A program made the position numbers and the translations under genes. 64,000 nucleotides of DNA from Pelagibacteraceae bacterium AG-349-L17 (lineage in GTDB: Bacteria; Pseudomonadota; Alphaproteobacteria; Pelagibacterales; Pelagibacteraceae): positions 62,001 to 126,000 of the forward strand of contig QCDC01000001.1 of NCBI GenBank assembly GCA_003278805.1, written 5' to 3'. This document shows positions 39,504-47,912 of this stretch, in pieces (the stretch's first letter is position 1; each line of letters opens with the position of its first letter). Under the pieces are notes generated by a model. It was not told the DNA's origin, ran no database searches, and saw only the letters and a program-made list of their open reading frames with translations.

Positions 39504-40167
39504 TTAAAATAATTTGGTTTTCTATTCTAGCATCAATTAAAGTAAATTTCTCTCCGTCATAATTTTTTAAAAATTTATTCAAATTATTTAAGGTTTCTTG
39601 TTTAAAATTTTTTGGTAGTTTTAACAAAATATTGCTTTTTAGTTTTAAATCCCATCTCTTTGAGGGAAAAAAATACAATTCCTCAATTTGTTCATATAAA
39701 AAATTTGATTTATCTATTTTTTTTTTGAAATTAAGAAATTCATTTATATTTGGTTTACCAAATATAAATGGTAAATCATGGTTATTAAATTTAGCAGGTG
39801 TTAGTTTACCATTTGATCCAATTAAAAAAGTTTTGCCATTTTTATTTATTTGTGCAAAGAAATTTGTTTTTTCAATTTTTACATCAATAGTATTTGGGTA
39901 TATTTTAAATATTTCATATTTTTCAATTAAAGAATTTGAATTAATCAATTCATTTAAATTATTTTTATTTATAAAAAAAATGTTTTCTAAATCTAATTTT
40001 TCAATTTTATTCAAAAGAATTTGATTATTTTTTTGATCTAGACCGGATATAGTAATATTTTTGATCTTATCAAATTTTAAATTTTTAATAGCATTGTTAC
40101 TTGTAGAAGAAACAACTATTAGTAAAAAAAAATAAACTAATATTTTTTTATTTTTTTTTTGATGCAT
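39496..40167 (-). CDS. ftsQ: Cell division protein FtsQ
   Basis: N-terminal TM, POTRA-like IKNITISGLDQKNNQILLNKIEKLDLENIFFINKNNLNELINSNSLIEKYEIFKIYPNTIDVKIEKTNFFAQINKNGKTFLIGSNGKL; position. Confidence 0.85.
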   Translation of the reverse strand: MHQKKNKKILVYFFLLIVVSSTSNNAIKNLKFDKIKNITISGLDQKNNQILLNKIEKLDLENIFFINKNNLNELINSNSLIEKYEIFKIYPNTIDVKIEKTNFFAQINKNGKTFLIGSNGKLTPAKFNNHDLPFIFGKPNINEFLNFKKKIDKSNFLYEQIEELYFFPSKRWDLKLKSNILLKLPKNFKQETLNNLNKFLKNYDGEKFTLIDARIENQIILNE

Positions 40168-41062
40168 CTTTCAACATCCATTCAATTAATTTTAAAAAAG
40201 TAATTCCCTTGTACGTTGCAATCTCAGGAACAAGAGATAATTTGGTCATACCAGGCTGGGTATTAATTTCTAATAAATAAAATTTTCCTTTAAAGTATTT
40301 AAAATCTGATCTTGTAACTCCTCTACAGCCAATAATTTTATGAGCGTGATAAGCGATATTCATTAATTTTTTTAATTTAAATTTTGGTAAATCAACAGGA
40401 ATTATATGTTTTGTCTTTGCTTTTGAATTATATTTTGCTTGATAATCGTAAAATTTTCTTTTTGGTCTAAGTTCAATAGCTCCTAATTTTTTATTGCCCA
40501 TAATAGCAACTTGAATCTCTCTTCCTGCAATAAATTCTTCAATCAAAACCTTTTTATAATTTTTTAATCTATTAATGATTTTACCTAAATTTTTCTTCCC
40601 ACTTATATAAACATTTACGCTTGAGCCTTCATTTAAAGGTTTAACTACGACTGGAAAATTTAGTTTTTTATTTATTTTTTTAATTAAATTAAGTTTTGTT
40701 TCGTCATAAGAATATGTAAAAAATTTTGGAGTTTTTATTTTATTTTTGATAAATAATTTTTTTGAAATTTCCTTATCCATTGCTATTGATGATGAAATTA
40801 CACCTGAATGGGTATATGGAATTTTGTATCTCTCTAATATAGTTTGGATATATCCGTCTTCACCAAACTGCCCGTGCAATGCATTGAAAATTACATCAGG
40901 TTTAAAAATTTTTATATTTTTTTCTAAATTATGGTCAGGCTCAGAAATTTTAACCTTATAACTATTTTTTTTTAATTCTTTAGCAACTTGGTAACCTGTA
41001 TCAAGGCTAATCAACCTCTCTTTAGAAATTCCACCTGACAGTATAAGTATTTTTTTTTTCAA
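40148..41062 (-). CDS. ddl: D-alanine--D-alanine ligase
   Basis: ILSGGISKERLISLDTGYQVAKEL; NALHGQFGEDGYIQTILERYKIPYTHSGV; NEGSSVNVY; EINTQPGMTKLSLVP. Confidence 0.97.
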   Translation of the reverse strand: MKKKILILSGGISKERLISLDTGYQVAKELKKNSYKVKISEPDHNLEKNIKIFKPDVIFNALHGQFGEDGYIQTILERYKIPYTHSGVISSSIAMDKEISKKLFIKNKIKTPKFFTYSYDETKLNLIKKINKKLNFPVVVKPLNEGSSVNVYISGKKNLGKIINRLKNYKKVLIEEFIAGREIQVAIMGNKKLGAIELRPKRKFYDYQAKYNSKAKTKHIIPVDLPKFKLKKLMNIAYHAHKIIGCRGVTRSDFKYFKGKFYLLEINTQPGMTKLSLVPEIATYKGITFLKLIEWMLKDASKKK

Positions 41063-41063
41063 T

Positions 41064-41999
41064 TTATTCTAATATTTTTATTTCTTTTTCCAACTTAACC
41101 CCAGTCTTTTTAAAAACACTATCTGAAACAAAATTAATTAATTTTTTCATATCCTCAAACTTAGCATTACCTTTATTTACAAAAAAATTACAGTGTTTTT
41201 CAGAGATACAGGCATCTCCAAATGATTTTTCAAGTGGAACAGACTCTCTAATTAATTCCCAAACCTTTTTGTCTGATTGATCAATAGGATTTTTAAAAGT
41301 ACTACCACTAGTCTTTATTCTTGTTGGTTGTGCCTGTTCTTTTTTCTCTTTAAGTAATTGTATCTCTTTTTTGATAATATCTTTATCTTTTTTGAATCCT
41401 TTAAATGAGGCACTTAAGAAAATAAGATCATCCGATAATCCACTATCTCTATATTTAAAATTAATATCTTTAGAAGGTATAGTAATTACTTGTCCTGATT
41501 TATTGAGTGCTTGGATAGAAATTAAAATATCTTTAAACTCCCTATTAAAACACCCTGCGTTCATTTTTATACCTCCACCAATTGAACCAGGTATGCATGA
41601 AAGAAACTCAAAGCCACCTAGACTGTTTTCCATTGCAAACTCTGATAATGATTTATCAGTAACAGCACTCCCGGCTATAATAATTTCGCTTTTGAGTAGA
41701 GATATATTGTTAAAATTACTTGTAAGCTTAATAACAACTCCATTAAATTGTTTATCTGAAATTAATGTATTTGAACCAGCTCCTAAAACAAATATCTTTT
41801 CTTGATTTTGAATTGTTTTAAGAAATTTAATTAGTTCTTTTAAACTATCTGCCTTATAGAAAGCTTTTGTTTTTCCTCCTATATTAAACCAATTTTTTTT
41901 TTTTAAATCATGATCTAATTTTAAATTATTACCAAATTCTTGAACTAAATCTTTCAAATCAATTTTCATAATAACAATTGAGGTAATTCTCGCATCCAA
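41064..41999 (-). CDS. murB: UDP-N-acetylenolpyruvoylglucosamine reductase (start likely MKIDLKDL at 41969)
   Basis: WFNIGGKTKAFYKADSLKEL; VLGAGSNTLISDKQFNGVVIKL; CIPGSIGGGIKMNAGCF; GSTFKNP. Confidence 0.97.
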   Translation of the reverse strand: MDARITSIVIMKIDLKDLVQEFGNNLKLDHDLKKKNWFNIGGKTKAFYKADSLKELIKFLKTIQNQEKIFVLGAGSNTLISDKQFNGVVIKLTSNFNNISLLKSEIIIAGSAVTDKSLSEFAMENSLGGFEFLSCIPGSIGGGIKMNAGCFNREFKDILISIQALNKSGQVITIPSKDINFKYRDSGLSDDLIFLSASFKGFKKDKDIIKKEIQLLKEKKEQAQPTRIKTSGSTFKNPIDQSDKKVWELIRESVPLEKSFGDACISEKHCNFFVNKGNAKFEDMKKLINFVSDSVFKKTGVKLEKEIKILE

Positions 42000-43363
42000 C
42001 TTGAGATAGTGCCTGCGCCCATTCCTATAACAATTTTTTTTCCATAGATATTTGCTTTAATAAATTTAGCTAATTGAAATTTATCATCTACTAAAAATAA
42101 TTTAACTTTTGAATTTTTAATTATTTCCTTTGCAAAATTTATATAACTAAATCCAAGCTTTAATTTTTCTCCAGCAGTATAAATTGGAAACAAAATAACT
42201 TTATCTGCATTTTTAAAGGCAAAGGTAAATTCTTTTTTTAAATCTTTTAATCTTGATACTCTATGTGGTTGGAAAATACATATTTTTTCATAATCTTTAT
42301 AAACATTTTTTAAGCCGTCTAGCACCTCTTTAATTTCAGTAGGATGGTGGGCGTAATCATCATAAAAATCTACATTATTAAAATTGAAAATTTTATTAAA
42401 TCTTCTTTGAACCCCTTTAAAATTTGCAAGTCCTTTTTTAATATTTTTTATTGGTAGACCCACAGTCAACGCTAATGCTGCTGCAGCTACAGAATTTTTA
42501 ATATTATGAATTCCTAATAAAGGAATTTTAAATTTTCTAATTAATTGATTTTTTTTATTAGGTAATTTTATACTTAAATCAAACTCAGATAATTCTTTTA
42601 GTTGTTTTATATTTTTAATGCAAAAATTTGATTTTGTATCCAAACCATATGTATAAAAGTTTTTATTTTTTATATTTTTAATTAATTTTTTATTATTTTT
42701 ATCGTCTAAACAAATAAATGATTTACCAAATGAAGGAACCTTATTAACAAAATTTTCAAAATACTTATTTAATTTATCCATAGTACCATAATAATCCATA
42801 TGCTCTCGATCTATGTTTGTTATTATTGAATATGTTGGTGGGATGAAAATAAAACTTCCATCAGACTCATCTGCCTCTAATATAGACCAATCACTTTTCC
42901 CAAGCTTTGCAGAATTGTCTATTGAATTTATTACACCTCCATTAATAATAGTGGGATCGATTTTTGTTTCTTGGAATATAGATGCTATTAATGATGTTGT
43001 TGTGGTTTTGCCGTGTGATCCTACTACCACAATATTTTTTGATAAAGAAACAATATTGGCTAACATCTCTCCTCTTTTATAAATCGGTAATTGTTTTTTT
43101 TTAGCTGCAGCAAGCTCTGAATTATTTTTTTTAATAGCTGAGGATATAACTAGGATAGTTCCTTTATCTACATTTTGTTTCTTATGTCCAATAAAAACTT
43201 TTATTTTTTCTTTTCTTAATCTCTCAATATTTTTATTATTTGAAATATCACTTCCTTGAACTTTAAATCCTTTTCCTTTCATTATTAATGCTAGGCCACT
43301 CATGCCTATTCCACCTATACCAACAAAATGAATCAGTTCAGATTTTGCTAATTTAATTTTCAT
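41966..43363 (-). CDS. murC: UDP-N-acetylmuramate--L-alanine ligase
   Basis: HFVGIGGIGMSGLALIMKGKGFKVQGSDI; VVVGSHGKTTTTSLIA; YDDYAHHPTEI. Confidence 0.98.
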   Translation of the reverse strand: MKIKLAKSELIHFVGIGGIGMSGLALIMKGKGFKVQGSDISNNKNIERLRKEKIKVFIGHKKQNVDKGTILVISSAIKKNNSELAAAKKKQLPIYKRGEMLANIVSLSKNIVVVGSHGKTTTTSLIASIFQETKIDPTIINGGVINSIDNSAKLGKSDWSILEADESDGSFIFIPPTYSIITNIDREHMDYYGTMDKLNKYFENFVNKVPSFGKSFICLDDKNNKKLIKNIKNKNFYTYGLDTKSNFCIKNIKQLKELSEFDLSIKLPNKKNQLIRKFKIPLLGIHNIKNSVAAAALALTVGLPIKNIKKGLANFKGVQRRFNKIFNFNNVDFYDDYAHHPTEIKEVLDGLKNVYKDYEKICIFQPHRVSRLKDLKKEFTFAFKNADKVILFPIYTAGEKLKLGFSYINFAKEIIKNSKVKLFLVDDKFQLAKFIKANIYGKKIVIGMGAGTISSWMRELPQLLL

Positions 43364-44417
43364 TAATTACATCCAGTATTTTTTGATTAACATTATTCCA
43401 CGTGTTTTGATAATTTAATTTCTGCAAATTATTTTTTTTTGTCATGTAATCTTGACTTTTATTTACCAATTCTAGTAAAAAATTTTCAAATTTTTGTTCA
43501 TCAAAATTTTTTTGATCAATTATCCAACAGCAACCCTGTTCTTTATAATATTTTGCGTTTTCATACTGATGATTATCTTTTGATGATGGAAGTGGTATTG
43601 CTACAAATGGAATATTTAAGAAGGATAATTCAGCTAAACTAGATGCGCCCGCTCTTGTTATACATAAATCACCTTGTTTTAGAACTTTATTAAGATTGTG
43701 ATCATAACTGAAAACTTTATTTGCAACATTGTTTTGAGAATAAAAATTTTTCAAAATATTAATATTTTTCTCACTTGTTTGATGAATAATTTTAATAGAA
43801 ACCTGTTTTGCTATACTTATTAAGGATTTATTTAAAAGTTCATCAAAGATTTTTGCACCCTGACTACCTCCGATAATTATAATTGTGAATAAATTATCTT
43901 GTTTTTGATACGTTCCAGAATCATAATATTCTTTCCTTATCAAAGGTTTAATAGTAGTTAATTTATGGTTAATTCCAGAAGGCAAATTAATTAAATTTTT
44001 TGAATAGCATATTAATTTTCTTGAAAAATTTAAAAAAAATTTATTAGCTCTTCCAAGAACCATATTTGGTTCAATTAAAAAAATTTTAATTCCCAAAATT
44101 TTAGCCGCTAAACATAACGGCAAAGACATATACCCACCTGTAGAAATTAAAATTGAAAAATTATTTTTTTTTAAAAGAAAAAAAGATTTAACAGTTAGAA
44201 ATAATATTTTTAAAATTGAAAAAGGAAGTAGAAAATAATTATTTAATTTTGGGGTGTTGATTAATACTGTTTTATAATTTTTATCTATATATGCAAGACC
44301 TCTTAAGTCAGTAGAAATCAATATTTCGTGGGTATTCTTTAAATGATTATAAATTGTTATCGCTGGTATTACATGTCCTCCAGAACCACCTGTGGATATC
44401 AAAACTTTTTTTGTCAT
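43353..44417 (-). CDS. murG: UDP-GlcNAc:undecaprenyl-PP-MurNAc-pentapeptide GlcNAc transferase
   Basis: VLISTGGSGGHVIPAITIYNHL; IIGGSQGAKIFDELL; ITRAGASSLAELSFLNIPFVAIPLPSSKDNHQYENAK. Confidence 0.97.
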   Translation of the reverse strand: MTKKVLISTGGSGGHVIPAITIYNHLKNTHEILISTDLRGLAYIDKNYKTVLINTPKLNNYFLLPFSILKILFLTVKSFFLLKKNNFSILISTGGYMSLPLCLAAKILGIKIFLIEPNMVLGRANKFFLNFSRKLICYSKNLINLPSGINHKLTTIKPLIRKEYYDSGTYQKQDNLFTIIIIGGSQGAKIFDELLNKSLISIAKQVSIKIIHQTSEKNINILKNFYSQNNVANKVFSYDHNLNKVLKQGDLCITRAGASSLAELSFLNIPFVAIPLPSSKDNHQYENAKYYKEQGCCWIIDQKNFDEQKFENFLLELVNKSQDYMTKKNNLQKLNYQNTWNNVNQKILDVINEN

Positions 44418-44420
44418 TTT

Positions 44421-45542
44421 TTAAGTTATTTTTCTTTTTGTTAAATTTAAAATAATTCCAGCTAAAATTGATGTACTAATTATTGATGAACCACCATAAC
44501 TTAAAAAGGGCAATGTCATTCCAGTAGTTGGAAATAATCTTATATTAACTCCAATATGAATAGTGGCTTGCATTAATATTAAACTAATAGATCCAATTAA
44601 AATAAGTTTAACTTTTTCATTTGTTTCAAAATTTACTTTTTTAAAAACCATATAAATAAAGATCAGAAACAATAATAATATTAAGATTATGGCAACAACA
44701 CCAAACTCTTCAGAAATTACTGAAATAATATAGTCAGTATGGGCCTCTGGAACTCTAGTTTTAAGAACCCCCTCGCCTATACCTTTGCCAAAAAAACCTC
44801 CACTCGTTATTGACTCTATAGCTTTATCAGATTGAAAATTATGAGTTCCTAATTCTCTGTTAAAAAAAGAAAAAATACGTGCCTGAATATAATCAAACTT
44901 AGGAACATAAATAATCAAGTAAGTTAACAAAGAAGTTCCCAAAACAAATATTGCTAAGAGAATATATATATTAATACCTGACGTAAAAATTAAAACACCC
45001 CAAGAAAAAACCACTAATAATGTTTGACCAATATCTGGTTGCATTATTAAAAGCAAAGAAACAACACCTATCAAAATAGTTGATATCAAATACTTTAATA
45101 AAATATTTGATCTACTGCTGCATAAAATAGTTGATAAAATAATTATCAAAAATGGCTTTAAAACTTCTATTGGTTGAAATCTTGGTAAGAAAAATAAGTC
45201 TATCCATCTTTTAGAACCTTTAACTTCAACACCAATGAATGGCACTAAAAATAAAGAAATAAGAGAAATAAAAAAAAGAAAAATAGAGTATTTATATAAT
45301 TGTTCTGAATTTAACGAGGAAAATATAAAAATAAGTGATATTCCAATTAAAACATAAAACAAATGTTTAAAAAAAAAGAAGTAGCTATTGGTATCTAACC
45401 TATCAGAAGCTATTAAAGAAGTTGAAACTAAAGAAAAAAATAAACCAATAATAAATAATAAACTTATTAATGTAAGAATAGACTTATCTATATTTTTCCA
45501 CCATTGATAATAAAATTTATAGATAAAACTATTGGTTTGCAT
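44421..45542 (-). CDS. ftsW: FtsW peptidoglycan polymerase (SEDS)
   Basis: KGSKRWIDLFFLPRFQPIEVLKPFLIIILS; QPDIGQTLLV; LPFLSYGGSSIISTSILAGIILNL. Confidence 0.96.
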   Translation of the reverse strand: MQTNSFIYKFYYQWWKNIDKSILTLISLLFIIGLFFSLVSTSLIASDRLDTNSYFFFFKHLFYVLIGISLIFIFSSLNSEQLYKYSIFLFFISLISLFLVPFIGVEVKGSKRWIDLFFLPRFQPIEVLKPFLIIILSTILCSSRSNILLKYLISTILIGVVSLLLIMQPDIGQTLLVVFSWGVLIFTSGINIYILLAIFVLGTSLLTYLIIYVPKFDYIQARIFSFFNRELGTHNFQSDKAIESITSGGFFGKGIGEGVLKTRVPEAHTDYIISVISEEFGVVAIILILLLFLIFIYMVFKKVNFETNEKVKLILIGSISLILMQATIHIGVNIRLFPTTGMTLPFLSYGGSSIISTSILAGIILNLTKRKIT

Positions 45543-46884
45543 TTGTGTACTTTTTAATTATTTGATTAAAATAATATCCTCTATCCTCAAAATTTTTAAA
45601 TTTATCAAATGAGGCCCCAGCTGGACTGAAAAAAATAATATTTTTTTTAGATTTCTCACTATTAATTTCTGAAAAGATAACCTTAAGGGTCTCCTGCAAA
45701 TTTCTGAAAGTTTTTACATTTAATTTATTTTTTAAGATACTCAAAAATTTATTTCGATGTGTTCCAAAAATATAGACTTTAAAATTTTTATTTTTTATTT
45801 TTGATAATTTAAATTTGTCTCCCTTTTTTGGAATTCCTCCCAATATCCAATAAGCATTATTCAAATTTTGTAATACATTTTCTGAAGAAGCAAAACTTGT
45901 AGATTTAGAGTCATTGATTATAGTAAGGTTTTTTTTATCAAATATAATTTGTTGTCTATAATTTAGGCCTTTAAATTTATTAATAGTTTTAATCAATTTT
46001 TTTTGATTAAGTTTTAATTTTGAAGCAATTTTAAATATAAATGATAAATTTTCTTTATTACCTTTTGAAATAAAATATTTATTTTTAACTTTTAAGAACT
46101 CTTTATTTAAATTTGAAGTCTGAACTTTATAAATTTTCGCTTTGTATTTACTTTTTTTTATTTTTTTATTAATTATATCATCTTCTTTTTTAACATAAGC
46201 AAAAGATCCTCTAATTTGAGATTTTAATAATTTAAATTTTGCATTTACATAATTTTTTAAAGTTTTATGTCTTTCAATGTGATCAGAAGTTATATTAAGA
46301 ATTACAGCAAATTTTGATCTAAAAATTCTACTATAATCTAGCTGATAAGAAGAAGCCTCTATTACAAAGATTGTTTTTTTTGTAATATTTTTTTCTGATA
46401 AAACTGGATTGCCTATGTTACCAATTAGCCTTGAATCTCTTTTTTGATCGATCAAAGCATCATGTAAAATTTTTGCAGTTGTGGATTTACCATTGGTTCC
46501 AGTAATCGTAATACTTTCATTGTTAAAAAATGAAAACAAAACGTCAAGATCAGTGTAAATTTTTTTTAAATTTTTTTTTAAAAATTTTGATAATTTACAA
46601 TTTGAGATATCGATACCAGGACTAATAATAATTCTATCAAAATTTATTTTTTGAATTTCATTTGGTTTAACTATTTTTTTTTTGTATTTTAAATTAACTT
46701 TTTGATTGTCGTCAAATAAATATACATCAGACCTATTTTTTAAAAAATTATAGGTTGAAATACCACTCTTTCCTAAACCATAAATTAATATTTTTTTTTC
46801 TAAAAAAATATTATTAAATATTTTCATTATCTTAATTTTAAGGTGGCTAAACCAATCATAGCTAGAATTATGGAGATAATCCAA
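45529..46884 (-). CDS. murD: UDP-N-acetylmuramoylalanine--D-glutamate ligase (start probably internal)
   Basis: KKILIYGLGKSGISTYNFLKNRSDVYLFDD; ITGTNGKSTTAKILHDAL; INDSKSTSFASSENVLQ. Confidence 0.95.
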   Translation of the reverse strand: MDYLHNSSYDWFSHLKIKIMKIFNNIFLEKKILIYGLGKSGISTYNFLKNRSDVYLFDDNQKVNLKYKKKIVKPNEIQKINFDRIIISPGIDISNCKLSKFLKKNLKKIYTDLDVLFSFFNNESITITGTNGKSTTAKILHDALIDQKRDSRLIGNIGNPVLSEKNITKKTIFVIEASSYQLDYSRIFRSKFAVILNITSDHIERHKTLKNYVNAKFKLLKSQIRGSFAYVKKEDDIINKKIKKSKYKAKIYKVQTSNLNKEFLKVKNKYFISKGNKENLSFIFKIASKLKLNQKKLIKTINKFKGLNYRQQIIFDKKNLTIINDSKSTSFASSENVLQNLNNAYWILGGIPKKGDKFKLSKIKNKNFKVYIFGTHRNKFLSILKNKLNVKTFRNLQETLKVIFSEINSEKSKKNIIFFSPAGASFDKFKNFEDRGYYFNQIIKKYTNANQ

Positions 46885-47912
46885 AACCTAATTACAACTG
46901 TGGACTCTGGCCAACCTTTTTTTTCAAAATGATGATGAATAGGAGCCATTCTAAAAATTCTTTTTCCAGTAAGCTTGAAGGATATCACCTGAACCATTAC
47001 TGAAACTGCCTCCAGTACAAAAAGTCCGCCAGTAATAGCTAAAACAATTTCATGCTTTGTGATAATTCCTACTGCACCTAAAGATCCTCCAAGAGATAAT
47101 GAGCCTGTGTCACCCATAAAAATTTTAGCAGGTGGTGCATTAAACCACAAGAAACCTAAACAAGAACCGATAATTGCCCCACAAAAAATTGCTACTTCAC
47201 CTGTTCCTTCGATGTAGGGAATTTGTAAATAATTTGAAAATACAATGTTTCCTGTAACATAACTTATAAAAGCAAAGCATGCTGCAACTAATATTACTGG
47301 CACTGTTGCTAAACCATCTAATCCATCAGTAAGATTAACAGCATTAGATGAGCCTATGATCACGAATATTGCAAATGGTATAAAAAACCATCCGAGATTT
47401 ACGATCAAATTTTTAAAAAAGGGAAAATATAAATTATTTAAATCTTGATAATCATTTAAAAAAACAAAAAAACTTACACCAATAATTGCTAATATTATTT
47501 GTGAAGTTATTTTAAACTTTGAAGAGATACCTGATGAGTTACTATTTTTAATCTTCTTAAAGTCATCATATGCTCCCAATAAACCGAAACTAATTGCTAT
47601 GTAAATACAAAATAAAATATTAATATTTGATAAATCTGCCCAAAATATTACTGATACCAACAAGCCGAATAAAATTATTAAACCTCCCATAGTTGGTGTA
47701 CCAATTTTTTTAATTATATGATCTTCTGGTCCATCATCTCGAATAGGGTTTAAAATTTTTTGTTTAGAAAAAAATTTAATAAAAGGACCCCCAATAATTA
47801 GCACAATAACTAACGAAGTAAAAAAAGATAAACCTGTTCTAAAAGTTAAATATTTAAAAACATTTAAAAAACTTAAATCATCAACAAAATTTAATAAAAA
47901 TTGATAAAGCAT
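46827..47912 (-). CDS. mraY: Phospho-N-acetylmuramoyl-pentapeptide transferase
   Basis: KKIGTPTMGGLIILFGLL; GSSNAVNLTDGLDGLA; FMGDTGSLSLGGSLGAVGIIT; FRMAPIHHHFEKKGWPE. Confidence 0.98.
   Translation of the reverse strand: MLYQFLLNFVDDLSFLNVFKYLTFRTGLSFFTSLVIVLIIGGPFIKFFSKQKILNPIRDDGPEDHIIKKIGTPTMGGLIILFGLLVSVIFWADLSNINILFCIYIAISFGLLGAYDDFKKIKNSNSSGISSKFKITSQIILAIIGVSFFVFLNDYQDLNNLYFPFFKNLIVNLGWFFIPFAIFVIIGSSNAVNLTDGLDGLATVPVILVAACFAFISYVTGNIVFSNYLQIPYIEGTGEVAIFCGAIIGSCLGFLWFNAPPAKIFMGDTGSLSLGGSLGAVGIITKHEIVLAITGGLFVLEAVSVMVQVISFKLTGKRIFRMAPIHHHFEKKGWPESTVVIRFWIISIILAMIGLATLKLR

Noticed and set aside
41371-41805. 144-aa plus-strand ORF opposite murB
   Set aside because: Longest shadow ORF, but lies fully antisense to a conserved enzyme and resembles no known family.
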